From Alcaligenes sp. SORT26 (GTDB taxonomy: Bacteria; Pseudomonadota; Gammaproteobacteria; Burkholderiales; Burkholderiaceae_B), in the NCBI RefSeq assembly GCF_017377875.1, contig NZ_CP070975.1, positions 2,108,001-2,172,000 of the forward strand: a stretch of DNA of 64,000 nt, given 5' to 3'. The position numbers were made by a program, and so were the translations under genes. The notes under the pieces were generated by a model that was given only the letters and a program-made list of their open reading frames with translations, was not told where the DNA came from and did no database searches. Positions within the stretch are counted from its first letter, which is position 1. Each line of letters starts with the position of its first letter. Below are positions 34,565-42,338 of the stretch, one piece after another.

Positions 34565-35557
34565 ATGAGCAAACTGAAGTTAAGCGTATCGATTGGCAAC
34601 TACGACCGTACCCAGGCCTTGAAAGACGGGCGTGTTGGAATTGAGGGTTGTGATATCAATGTTGTGTCCCTGGAGCCCGAGGAAGCCTTTCACCGCGCAT
34701 TCCGCTACGAAGAGTTCGATGTAACGGAAATCTCCATGAGCAGCCACATGATGACCACTGCTCGTGGCGACAATCAGTACGTGGGTATTCCAGCTTTCCT
34801 GTCGCGCGTCTTTCGCCATTCCGGCATCTATGTGCGCACTGATCGTATTCGCAAGCCCGAAGACCTGAAAGGCAAAATCATTGGCGTGCCCGAATACCAG
34901 ATCACCGCCAACGTCTGGATCCGCGGCATATTGCAAGATGAATTCGGTATCCGCCCCAATCAGATCAAATGGGTGCGGGGGGGAATTGAAGAACCAGGCC
35001 GGGGCGAGCGCTCTCCCATTGATCTGCCAGCGGACATCAGTCTGGAGCAGATCCCGGATGACCGCACCTTGTCGGACATGCTGGAAAAAGGCGAAATCGA
35101 CGGATACATCGGAGCACGGGCACCCTCATGCTTCTTGCGCAACGCTCCCAATGTGGGCCGCCTGTTCGGGGATGAATACCTGGAAGTAGAAAAAGACTAT
35201 TTCCGCCGCACGGGTATCTTCCCGATCATGCATATGGTTGGCATCCGCAAGTCTCTGGTGCAGGAGAACCCCTGGCTACCCGTCAGCGTGTACAAGTCCT
35301 TTCTGAAGGCCAAAGAGCTGGCTGTACATGAACTGAACGAGCTGTGCCATCTGGCCGTCACCCTGCCATGGATGGTGCACCATCACAACGAGGCCAAAGC
35401 CTTGATGGGTGAAGATTACTGGCCCTACGGTCTGGAAGCCAATCGCCACACAATCCAGACCTTTGCCCAGTACCACCACGATCAAGGTATGTCGCAACGC
35501 CTGGTCAAGCCCGAGGAACTGTTCGCGGCCTCCTCGCTGGATCTCTCCAAGATATAA
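34565..35557 (+). CDS. 4,5-dihydroxyphthalate decarboxylase-like enzyme; candidate 6-hydroxyquinolinate decarboxylase
   Basis: A 330-residue protein of the Pht5-type decarboxylase group, which has a periplasmic-binding-protein fold. Family-like stretches are SVSIGNYDRTQALKDGRV at the start, EEAFHRAFRYEEFDVTEIS near residue 40 and the late TLPWMVHHHNEAKALMGEDY. There is no signal peptide, so it should be a cytoplasmic enzyme, not a receptor. Phthalate and quinolinate are both ortho-dicarboxylates, so a relative of 4,5-dihydroxyphthalate decarboxylase acting on 6-hydroxyquinolinate to give 6-hydroxypicolinate is chemically reasonable. It is 9 bases after the Bug gene and 13 before the hydroxylase genes. 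The substrate is inferred. Confidence 0.75.
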   Translation: MSKLKLSVSIGNYDRTQALKDGRVGIEGCDINVVSLEPEEAFHRAFRYEEFDVTEISMSSHMMTTARGDNQYVGIPAFLSRVFRHSGIYVRTDRIRKPEDLKGKIIGVPEYQITANVWIRGILQDEFGIRPNQIKWVRGGIEEPGRGERSPIDLPADISLEQIPDDRTLSDMLEKGEIDGYIGARAPSCFLRNAPNVGRLFGDEYLEVEKDYFRRTGIFPIMHMVGIRKSLVQENPWLPVSVYKSFLKAKELAVHELNELCHLAVTLPWMVHHHNEAKALMGEDYWPYGLEANRHTIQTFAQYHHDQGMSQRLVKPEELFAASSLDLSKI

Positions 35558-35570
35558 GGCAAACACCGGC

Positions 35571-36446
35571 ATGAAGGCTCCTGTTTTCAATTACTACGCT
35601 CCCGACACGCTAGCGCAGGCCTTAGAGCTACTGTCCATTAACGATAACGCCCGTGTACTGGCCGGAGGCCAGTCCATGCTGGCCATGCTCAATATGCGCT
35701 TCGCATTCCCCGATGCGCTGGTCGATATCAACACGCTGCCCGAGCTGTCTTACCTGCAAGAGCAGGACAATGGCGATATCGCCATTGGCTCCATGACACG
35801 CCAGCGCGATATTGAGTTCTCCGACCTGGTGGCAACACGTCTTCCGCTCTGGAAGGATGCCATCCTGAACGTCGGGCATCGTCAGACTCGCAATCGCGGG
35901 ACCGTGGGCGGCAGTCTTTGCCAACTGGACCCTTCTGCCGAAATACCAACGGTCTGCATGGCAATGGACGCCGTACTGACGGTAGCCAGTACACGTGGAG
36001 AACGAACAATTTCCATGGCCGATTTCCCGGCAGCCTACATGACCCCCAACATGCAGGCTGATGAGTTGCTGACCCGCGTACAGGTTCAGCCCTGGCCCGC
36101 CAAGCACGGCTGGGCGTTCCTGGAGTTCTCCCGTCGTCATGGCGACTTCGCTATCGTGTCCTGCGCTGCCTTGCTATTGCTGGACGAGGCAGGTGCAGTC
36201 TGTCGCGCCAGCATCACTCTGGGTGGAGTAGGTGCATTTCCCCTTCGTATGACCGAGGCAGAAAACTCCCTGCTGGGCACCTCGGCCAGCCCTTCAGATA
36301 TTGCTCTGGCCGCCGAACTATGTGGTCAGGTCGATGCCTCCAGCGACAGCTATGTCCAGGGCTGGTATCGCCAGCGACTGGCCAAAGAATATACGGCGCG
36401 CGCCCTGCGGCTAGCGCTCTCTCGTACAGGACAACGGCATGAGTAA
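35571..36446 (+). CDS. Molybdenum hydroxylase FAD-binding subunit (CoxM type)
   Basis: A 291-residue FAD subunit. VLAGGQSMLAMLNMR near residue 30 and TVGGSLCQLDPSAEIP near residue 105 are the two FAD pyrophosphate loops. The C-terminal CO-dehydrogenase flavoprotein domain follows. ATG at 35571 is used because the N-terminus then aligns with the family (KAPVFNYYAPDTLAQAL); the frame is open further back inside the preceding gene. It overlaps the 2Fe-2S gene by 8 bases. Confidence 0.9.
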   Translation: MKAPVFNYYAPDTLAQALELLSINDNARVLAGGQSMLAMLNMRFAFPDALVDINTLPELSYLQEQDNGDIAIGSMTRQRDIEFSDLVATRLPLWKDAILNVGHRQTRNRGTVGGSLCQLDPSAEIPTVCMAMDAVLTVASTRGERTISMADFPAAYMTPNMQADELLTRVQVQPWPAKHGWAFLEFSRRHGDFAIVSCAALLLLDEAGAVCRASITLGGVGAFPLRMTEAENSLLGTSASPSDIALAAELCGQVDASSDSYVQGWYRQRLAKEYTARALRLALSRTGQRHE

Positions 36447-36948
36447 CCCCCTTCCTTCGGGCAGTCGCCCCATCACACTGTGTGTCAATGGTCGAAACCT
36501 GACAGCCAGTGCCGAACCTCGTGTCAATCTGGCAGATTTCCTGCGCCACAACCTGGGTTTGACAGGAACCCATGTTGGCTGTGAGCACGGCGTCTGCGGC
36601 GCCTGCACCGTACAGATCGACGGCCACTCCGCACGCAGTTGCCTGATGCTGGCTGTACAAGCTCAAGGCAAGTCTATCCGCACCATTGAAGGCCTTGCTG
36701 ACGATCAAGGCCGCTGGCACCCCATCCAGGAAGCATTCCGCGAACTGCATGCCCTGCAATGCGGCTTCTGTACACCAGGCATCCTGATGTCAGTGGTCGA
36801 GCTGCTGGAGAACCACAGCGACCCCAGCCCAGAGCTGATACGCGATGTGCTGTCTGGTCATCTATGCCGCTGTACTGGCTACCAAAATATTGTGCGCGCG
36901 GTACAAAAAGCCGCTGCCGCCATGAGAGCCAGCCATGCACATGAATGA
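36439..36948 (+). CDS. Molybdenum hydroxylase 2Fe-2S subunit (CoxS type)
   Basis: A 169-residue iron-sulfur subunit with both expected centres. The plant-type cluster uses Cys48, Cys53, Cys56 and Cys68 (VGCEHGVCGACTV). The second cluster uses Cys108, Cys111, Cys143 and Cys145 (QCGFCTPG and HLCRCTGY). All eight ligands are present. It carries electrons from the molybdenum site to FAD. It overlaps both neighbours by a few bases. Confidence 0.93.
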   Translation: MSNPLPSGSRPITLCVNGRNLTASAEPRVNLADFLRHNLGLTGTHVGCEHGVCGACTVQIDGHSARSCLMLAVQAQGKSIRTIEGLADDQGRWHPIQEAFRELHALQCGFCTPGILMSVVELLENHSDPSPELIRDVLSGHLCRCTGYQNIVRAVQKAAAAMRASHAHE

Positions 36949-39301
36949 TCCCCACCAGATGGAACAAGCTGCCCCCGGCATGGGGCACTCTTTTCTGCGC
37001 CTGGAAGATGAAGCCTTGTTGACTGGGCAAGCCCAGTTTCTGGATGACATCCCCATGGAGGGTGTATTGCATGCCTGCTTCGTACGTAGTCCCCACGCGC
37101 ACGCACGCATTCGCTCCATCGACCTGTCGGCGGCCCAAGCGCTGCCCGGCGTACACGGAGCATTTACCGCTCAGGACTTGATGGGCGAATTAACCCATTG
37201 GCGCATGCCATTGGGCTTTGCTTTTGCCGTGCTGCCCGAAAACACCGTCCCCTTTGTCCTGGCACGCGAGGAAGTGGCCTTCGTTGGCGAAGCAATCGCT
37301 GTGATCGTCGCTCAGTCCCGTCACCTTGCCGAAGATGCTGCTGCGCTCGTGGCTATCGACTACGAAGTCCTGCCCGCAATTTCTGACGTACGCCAGGCGC
37401 TCGAACCGGATGCTCCTCTGGTACGCACCGAGCTGCAAAGCAACAGCCTGCAAAACTACACACTGGCCTATGGGGACATAGACGCCGCCTTCCTTGATGC
37501 AGACATCATTATCGAGGAATCATTTTCAGCCCATCGTGGCTGTGCTCACCCCATCGAGGGGCGCGGCGTGCTTGCACGGCTGGATCCTGCCGGCAACGAG
37601 TTGACTGTTTGGTCTTCCACCCAGATGGCACACGAACTGCATTACACCCTGGCCCTGATGCTGGGCCATCGTGAGGATCAATTGCGCGTGGTCACCCCTG
37701 ATGTTGGGGGCGGCTTTGGCGCAAAGTTCATGATCTATCCTGAAGAGATAGTCATTCCAGCCGTGGCCCGTCTGCTACGCCGCCCTGTCAAATGGGTGGA
37801 GGACAGGCGCGAGAACTTCCTGACCTCCATCCAGGAACGTGATCAGTTCTGGTCCATTTCCATGGCTGCCAACAAGAGCGGCCACATACTAGGCCTGCGC
37901 GGCAACTTCATCCATGACCACGGAGCCTATACGCCGCAGGGCACCAATGTTCCCTACAACGCGGCCTCATCCATGACCGGGCCCTATGTCGTCCCGGCCT
38001 TCAGTCTGACGGTTGACGTGGCCTACACCAACAAGGTGCCTGTCGCTACCGTACGCGGCGCTGGCTATCCGCAAGCTGCTTTCGTCATGGACAGGCTAAT
38101 GGACCGACTCGCGCAGCATATCGGTATGGACCCCATACGCTGCCGCGAACTGAACCTGATTCCAGCCGCAAAAATCCCCTACACCAAACCGCTGAAATCT
38201 CGGGCGGGGATACCACTGGTTATCGACAGCGGCGACTTCCCTCGCATGCAAGCCATGGCAGAGCACGCCATGGACCGCGACGGTTTTGAGCAACGACGAC
38301 AAGAAGCGCTCGCCCAAGACCGCTACCTGGGCCAGAGTCTGGCCAATGCCGTCAAACCTACGGGTCGCGGTCCCTATGAGTCCGCCACCGTCAAGATTTT
38401 CCCCTCAGGCCGAATTGCTGTTTTCACCGGCGCCCTGGCCATGGGCCAAGGTATCAAGACCTCACTTGCGCAGATCTGTGCAGCACATTTCGGGGTAGAA
38501 CCGGAAGGGATAGACATTCATGCTGGCGACACACGCCACATTGGTGTTGGGATGGGTGGTTTCGCAAGCCGCCAGGCAATTATGGCCGGCACAGCCGTTG
38601 AACAAGCCTCCCGGCAACTGCGCCACAAGGTACTGCTAGCAGCAGCGGCGGTTCTGAAGGTCCCTCAAGATACCCTGGATATTTCTTATGGCATCGTCCG
38701 CAGCAGTGCGACTACGACGACCATCAGCCTGGCTAGGCTGGCCATGGAACTCAAGGGCGTGCCGGGCTACAGCTTGCCTATAAAGACAGACCCGGGCCTG
38801 GAGAGCACCGCCCATTTTCACTGCGACGAGCAAACCTACGCAGGCTCCACACATGCTTGTGAAGTGGAGGTCGATGCGAGCACGGGCGCTATCCACATCA
38901 CACGCTATCTGGCTGTGCAAGATTGCGGCAAGCTCATCAACCCGATGATCGTGGAAGGCCAGGTCGTAGGCGGTGTAGTCCATGGACTGGGCAATGCCTT
39001 GTTCGAGCAGATGGCCTACGACGCCGAAGGTCAGCCTTTATCCACCACTTGTGCCGAGTATCTTCTGCCTACCGCCCCCGAGGTGCCGAACATCGAAGTG
39101 CTGTTCTGCCCCTCCCCCACGCACTTGAATCCGCTAGGAGTCAAAGGCGTGGGCGAATGCTCCACCATCGCCGTCGCCGCCGTCGTGATCTCAGCAGTGG
39201 AGCAGGCACTGGCACCACTGAACGTGCGTATCAATGAGTTCCCGATCAGCCCTATGCGACTACTGGAACTGATCGATCAGGCCACGCAACAGACACAATA
39301 A
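36935..39301 (+). CDS. Molybdenum hydroxylase large subunit; candidate quinolinate dehydrogenase
   Basis: A 788-residue CoxL/XdhA-family subunit. Domain start is FLRLEDEALLTGQAQFLDDI. Moco contacts include GGGFGAKF and TVRGAGYPQA, and VKGVGEC places the likely catalytic Glu at residue 741, the same number as in the pic large subunit. The CO dehydrogenase active-site Cys loop is absent, so it is a hydroxylase for an aromatic ring. It should hydroxylate the substrate next to the ring nitrogen. Alcaligenes sp. UK21 was reported to turn quinolinate into 6-hydroxypicolinate with a dehydrogenase plus a decarboxylase; this gene and 34565-35557 fit that pair. Substrate assignment is inference. Confidence 0.82.
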   Translation: MHMNDPHQMEQAAPGMGHSFLRLEDEALLTGQAQFLDDIPMEGVLHACFVRSPHAHARIRSIDLSAAQALPGVHGAFTAQDLMGELTHWRMPLGFAFAVLPENTVPFVLAREEVAFVGEAIAVIVAQSRHLAEDAAALVAIDYEVLPAISDVRQALEPDAPLVRTELQSNSLQNYTLAYGDIDAAFLDADIIIEESFSAHRGCAHPIEGRGVLARLDPAGNELTVWSSTQMAHELHYTLALMLGHREDQLRVVTPDVGGGFGAKFMIYPEEIVIPAVARLLRRPVKWVEDRRENFLTSIQERDQFWSISMAANKSGHILGLRGNFIHDHGAYTPQGTNVPYNAASSMTGPYVVPAFSLTVDVAYTNKVPVATVRGAGYPQAAFVMDRLMDRLAQHIGMDPIRCRELNLIPAAKIPYTKPLKSRAGIPLVIDSGDFPRMQAMAEHAMDRDGFEQRRQEALAQDRYLGQSLANAVKPTGRGPYESATVKIFPSGRIAVFTGALAMGQGIKTSLAQICAAHFGVEPEGIDIHAGDTRHIGVGMGGFASRQAIMAGTAVEQASRQLRHKVLLAAAAVLKVPQDTLDISYGIVRSSATTTTISLARLAMELKGVPGYSLPIKTDPGLESTAHFHCDEQTYAGSTHACEVEVDASTGAIHITRYLAVQDCGKLINPMIVEGQVVGGVVHGLGNALFEQMAYDAEGQPLSTTCAEYLLPTAPEVPNIEVLFCPSPTHLNPLGVKGVGECSTIAVAAVVISAVEQALAPLNVRINEFPISPMRLLELIDQATQQTQ

Positions 39302-39316
39302 AACAGGAACGCTGCC

Positions 39317-40111
39317 ATGAATTTCAAAAACCGGTTTCATATTCCTCTACCACTGGATCAAGCATGGGCACTGATGCTGGACGTGCCGCGCATCATGCCC
39401 TGCCTGCCCGGTGCCAAACTGACAGATGTATTGGACGGCAACAAATACCAGGGGTCGGTTTCGGTCAAACTGGGCCCAATCAAACTGTCTTTCGACGGAA
39501 CGGCCGAGCTCGTAAAAACCGATGAGGAAAACCATATTGCTTATCTGCGTGGTGCCGGTCTGGACCCCAAGGGACGAGGCTCAGCCAGTTCAGACTTCAG
39601 CTTCGCGCTGACACCGTCAGCAGAAGGGGGGACCAATGTGGAAGTCAGCACAGAACTGACCTTGTCAGGCGCTGTGGCTCAATATGGACGCGGCAGCGGC
39701 ATGATCGCCGAAGTGGCCGGGCAAATCCTGGGGCAGTTCGAGCGCAATCTTGCACGAATGGTGCAAGGTGACGCCAATCCTGCACCATCGTCTGACACTC
39801 CCATCCCCAGCAGCAACCAGACCATGACAGCGGCACCTGGCGGAGCAACTGCCAGTATTCCGTCAATGACGGCCACACCCGCTTCCACGCTGGACGCCCA
39901 AGCCATTCTCTATCAGTCCCAGGCCGTGCTGGCACAAACTCAGCAGTTACAGGCACAGATGCAACAGACCCTGCTGCGCCTGCAAACACAAAGACGACCG
40001 CAGGATGACGGCGCCGGGGAGTTAAACATGCTGTCTATCGGGCTCAAGGCCTTCTGGTCACAGATCCGCTATCGAGTGGGGAGACTGTTTGGGCGCAAGG
40101 ACCCTGCATAA
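39317..40111 (+). CDS. CoxG-like SRPBCC protein with long C-terminal extension
   Basis: A 264-residue protein. Residues 1-150 form a CoxG/SRPBCC lipid-binding-type fold (FHIPLPLDQAWALMLDVPRIMPCLPGAKL). Residues 155-200 are rich in Pro, Ser, Thr and Ala, residues 200-225 are rich in Gln, and the end is a basic, aromatic segment (AFWSQIRYRVGRLFGRKD) that could touch the membrane. CoxG proteins accompany molybdenum CO dehydrogenases and have been proposed to link them to membrane quinones. It is 15 bases after the large subunit, so it probably serves this hydroxylase as membrane link. The pic hydroxylase has no visible counterpart in the window. Confidence 0.82.
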   Translation: MNFKNRFHIPLPLDQAWALMLDVPRIMPCLPGAKLTDVLDGNKYQGSVSVKLGPIKLSFDGTAELVKTDEENHIAYLRGAGLDPKGRGSASSDFSFALTPSAEGGTNVEVSTELTLSGAVAQYGRGSGMIAEVAGQILGQFERNLARMVQGDANPAPSSDTPIPSSNQTMTAAPGGATASIPSMTATPASTLDAQAILYQSQAVLAQTQQLQAQMQQTLLRLQTQRRPQDDGAGELNMLSIGLKAFWSQIRYRVGRLFGRKDPA

Positions 40112-40227
40112 AAGCCGTAAACACGCTAAGCGCCATAACCCGGCGCTTAGCAGGTCGTAGCATCAATCATTAAGCTCCATCCAGAAATCCACTGATTTAA
40201 ATAAAAAAGTTTTTATTTAAAAATAAA

Positions 40228-40275
40228 ACAGCATACTGATTATATTTTTCAGCAAGTCGGGAAATAACTTATACA
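40228..40275 (+). promoter_or_regulatory. Operator and promoter of the picR paralogue
   Basis: ACAGCATACTGA (40228-40239) is the shared operator. TTTTCA (40246-40251), 18 bases, and TATACA (40270-40275) form the likely promoter. The stretch TTTTCAGCAAGTCGGGAAAT is identical to the picR promoter at 12730. The rest of 40112-40380 holds no gene. Confidence 0.68.
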
Positions 40276-40380
40276 TTGAGCATGGACAGCACCGGGTAGA
40301 AACGAATACAAAATAAGATCCAGCCCCTGCCGGGGCTTGCCCCATCACCAGCCTATAGCATCGCAAGCCATGGGTTCTTA

Positions 40381-40941
40381 ATGCCTGACTTATCTATGAA
40401 GAATCACACCAAGTTAAAGCAAGAGGAACAATTTCAATCCGACAAAGCCGAATCTCTCGGCCCAATCAAAGAGGAAAATGCCGAACTGTTTCGGCAAAAG
40501 TTATGGTCGCGGTCCGGCTTCCTGATCAGGCGTCTGAACCAAATTCATTACGCCATGTTCTACGAAGAGTGCAAAAGCGATATCACCCCAGTACAGCACG
40601 GGGTACTCTCCGTTTTAATGGGCTCACCCTGGCTAGACCAAACCACTATTGGCTATGAACTGGGCCTGGATCGCACGACCTCCGCTGAAGTCATCCGCCG
40701 TCTGGAAGAAAAAGGATTACTGAACCGGCGCGTAAACCCAGATGACCGCCGTTCGCGTCAAACCTATATTACCGAGGCGGGCCTGGCCATCATGCAAAAG
40801 CTGAGCGCTGGAATGAACAACGCACAGGAACGCTTGCTGGACCCTCTAACGGCCAAACAACGCCAGGTATTCATGGATCTGCTGACCCGTATTGTGGAGC
40901 ACAACAATCAATATGGGCGCGCTGCTCTAAGGAATATGTAG
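40381..40941 (+). CDS. MarR-family regulator, close paralogue of PicR
   Basis: A 186-residue MarR regulator of exactly the same length as PicR. From residue 47 onward the two differ at only scattered positions, and the recognition region (LDQTTIGYELGLDRTTSAEV) is almost unchanged, so both should read the same operator. The N-terminal 45 residues differ more. It lies downstream of the second catabolic cluster with its own promoter and operator. Likely role: repressor of the quinolinate-type genes, possibly cross-acting on pic. It converges with dctD. Confidence 0.88.
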   Translation: MPDLSMKNHTKLKQEEQFQSDKAESLGPIKEENAELFRQKLWSRSGFLIRRLNQIHYAMFYEECKSDITPVQHGVLSVLMGSPWLDQTTIGYELGLDRTTSAEVIRRLEEKGLLNRRVNPDDRRSRQTYITEAGLAIMQKLSAGMNNAQERLLDPLTAKQRQVFMDLLTRIVEHNNQYGRAALRNM

Positions 40942-40995
40942 TCCGACCATAACGTCCAGCACAAGCTCGACATATCCCATTTTTTACTCAAACCA

Positions 40996-42336
40996 TTATT
41001 CGCCCTGCGCGCCCTCTTCGACAAAATCGCTACGCAAAATCCCATGGCGCTGCAGCTTGTCGTAAAAGGTTTTGCGCGGGATACGCAGATCCTGCAAGGT
41101 TGCCTTGATATCGCCACGGTGTCGCGCCAGAGCCTGGCGTATCTGCTGCGACTCGAACTGCTCAATCCGCGCAGGCAAGCTCAAATCTTCGGTATCCAGA
41201 TCCTTGATATCCACATGCGGCACACCCAGCACTTCTCGTTGCGCAAAGTGGGCCAGCTCGCGCACATTGCCCGGCCAGTGATGCGTCTGCATATATGTCA
41301 GGCTGCGTGCATCGGGCATTTTCTGAGGCATTCCGTACTTTTTGGCCGCCAAAGCCGCAAAGTGCGCGAAGAGCATGGGAATGTCCTCTTTACGCTCTCT
41401 TAATGGCGGCAAGCGCAGGGTCACGACGTTCAGGCGGTAATACAGATCAGCGCGGAAATTCGCACGCTGGGCTGGATCAGCCAAGTCCACCTTGCTGGCG
41501 GCGACGACCCGAATATTGACCGGATGCTCTTCGTTAGAGCCCAGAGGGGTGACGCAGCGTGTTTCCAGCACCCGCAGCAAGCGCACTTGCGCAATCATGG
41601 GCATGCTCTCGATTTCATCCAGAAACAGCGTGCCTTGATGGGCATGTTCCACACTGCCGACACGCCGCCGTTGCGCTCCGGTGAACGCTCCCGGTTCGTG
41701 GCCGAACAGTTCGCTTTCAATAATGGTTTCGGGTAAGGCTCCGCAATTGAGCGCCACAAAACGATGCTGGGCTCGAGCGCTCCAACGGTGCAGCAACATG
41801 GCGACCACTTCCTTGCCGGTGCCCGTCTCCCCTTCTACCAGCACATCTACATCGGACTGGGCCAGATGCCGCAAGGTAGCGCGCAGATTGATCATGACTT
41901 CCGAATTACCCAGCAGCGCCGGGCCTTGACCATCCTCGTCCAGTTCCTCGCGCAAGGCCCGGTTCTGCAAGACCAGGCTGCGCTGCATGGCGGCATGGCG
42001 TATCACTGTCAGCAAACGCTCGGCCTGATAGGGTTTGGTCAGAAAATCAAAAGCACCATCGTGCATGGCTTGCACGGCCATATCGATATCGCCATGGCCG
42101 GTAATCAGGACCACAGGCTGCTCGGGATCGCGGGCATGCAAGGCGCGCATCAGCGTCAGGCCATCCATGCCCGGCATACGGATGTCTGTGACCACCACGC
42201 CGGGATAATCCTTGGGCAGACGGCTCAAGGCCTCCTGACCGCTGGCACAGGCCAGGACTTTCAGGCCCGCCAGTTCCAGACTTTGCACCACCGCGGCACG
42301 CAGGTCCGCGTCATCATCTACAAATGCAACTTCCAT
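40996..42336 (-). CDS. dctD: Sigma-54-dependent C4-dicarboxylate response regulator
   Basis: A 446-residue NtrC-family activator. The receiver domain has DDD near residue 8 and the phosphorylated Asp in VVVTDIRMPGMDG. The AAA+ domain has Walker A GETGTGKE, the sigma-54 contact loop GAFTGA, and an Arg finger region. The C-terminal Fis-type helix-turn-helix is ALARHRGDIKATLQDL with RKTFYDKLQ. It is 2 bases after dctB, forming a two-component pair that should activate dctA from the site at 44234 and the sigma-54 promoter at 44323. Confidence 0.9.
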   Translation of the reverse strand: MEVAFVDDDADLRAAVVQSLELAGLKVLACASGQEALSRLPKDYPGVVVTDIRMPGMDGLTLMRALHARDPEQPVVLITGHGDIDMAVQAMHDGAFDFLTKPYQAERLLTVIRHAAMQRSLVLQNRALREELDEDGQGPALLGNSEVMINLRATLRHLAQSDVDVLVEGETGTGKEVVAMLLHRWSARAQHRFVALNCGALPETIIESELFGHEPGAFTGAQRRRVGSVEHAHQGTLFLDEIESMPMIAQVRLLRVLETRCVTPLGSNEEHPVNIRVVAASKVDLADPAQRANFRADLYYRLNVVTLRLPPLRERKEDIPMLFAHFAALAAKKYGMPQKMPDARSLTYMQTHHWPGNVRELAHFAQREVLGVPHVDIKDLDTEDLSLPARIEQFESQQIRQALARHRGDIKATLQDLRIPRKTFYDKLQRHGILRSDFVEEGAQGE

Positions 42337-42338
42337 GC

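Noticed and set aside
36935-39301. Carbon monoxide dehydrogenase
   Set aside because: The CoxL active-site Cys loop is absent and the neighbours are a decarboxylase and a MarR regulator, not cox accessory genes.
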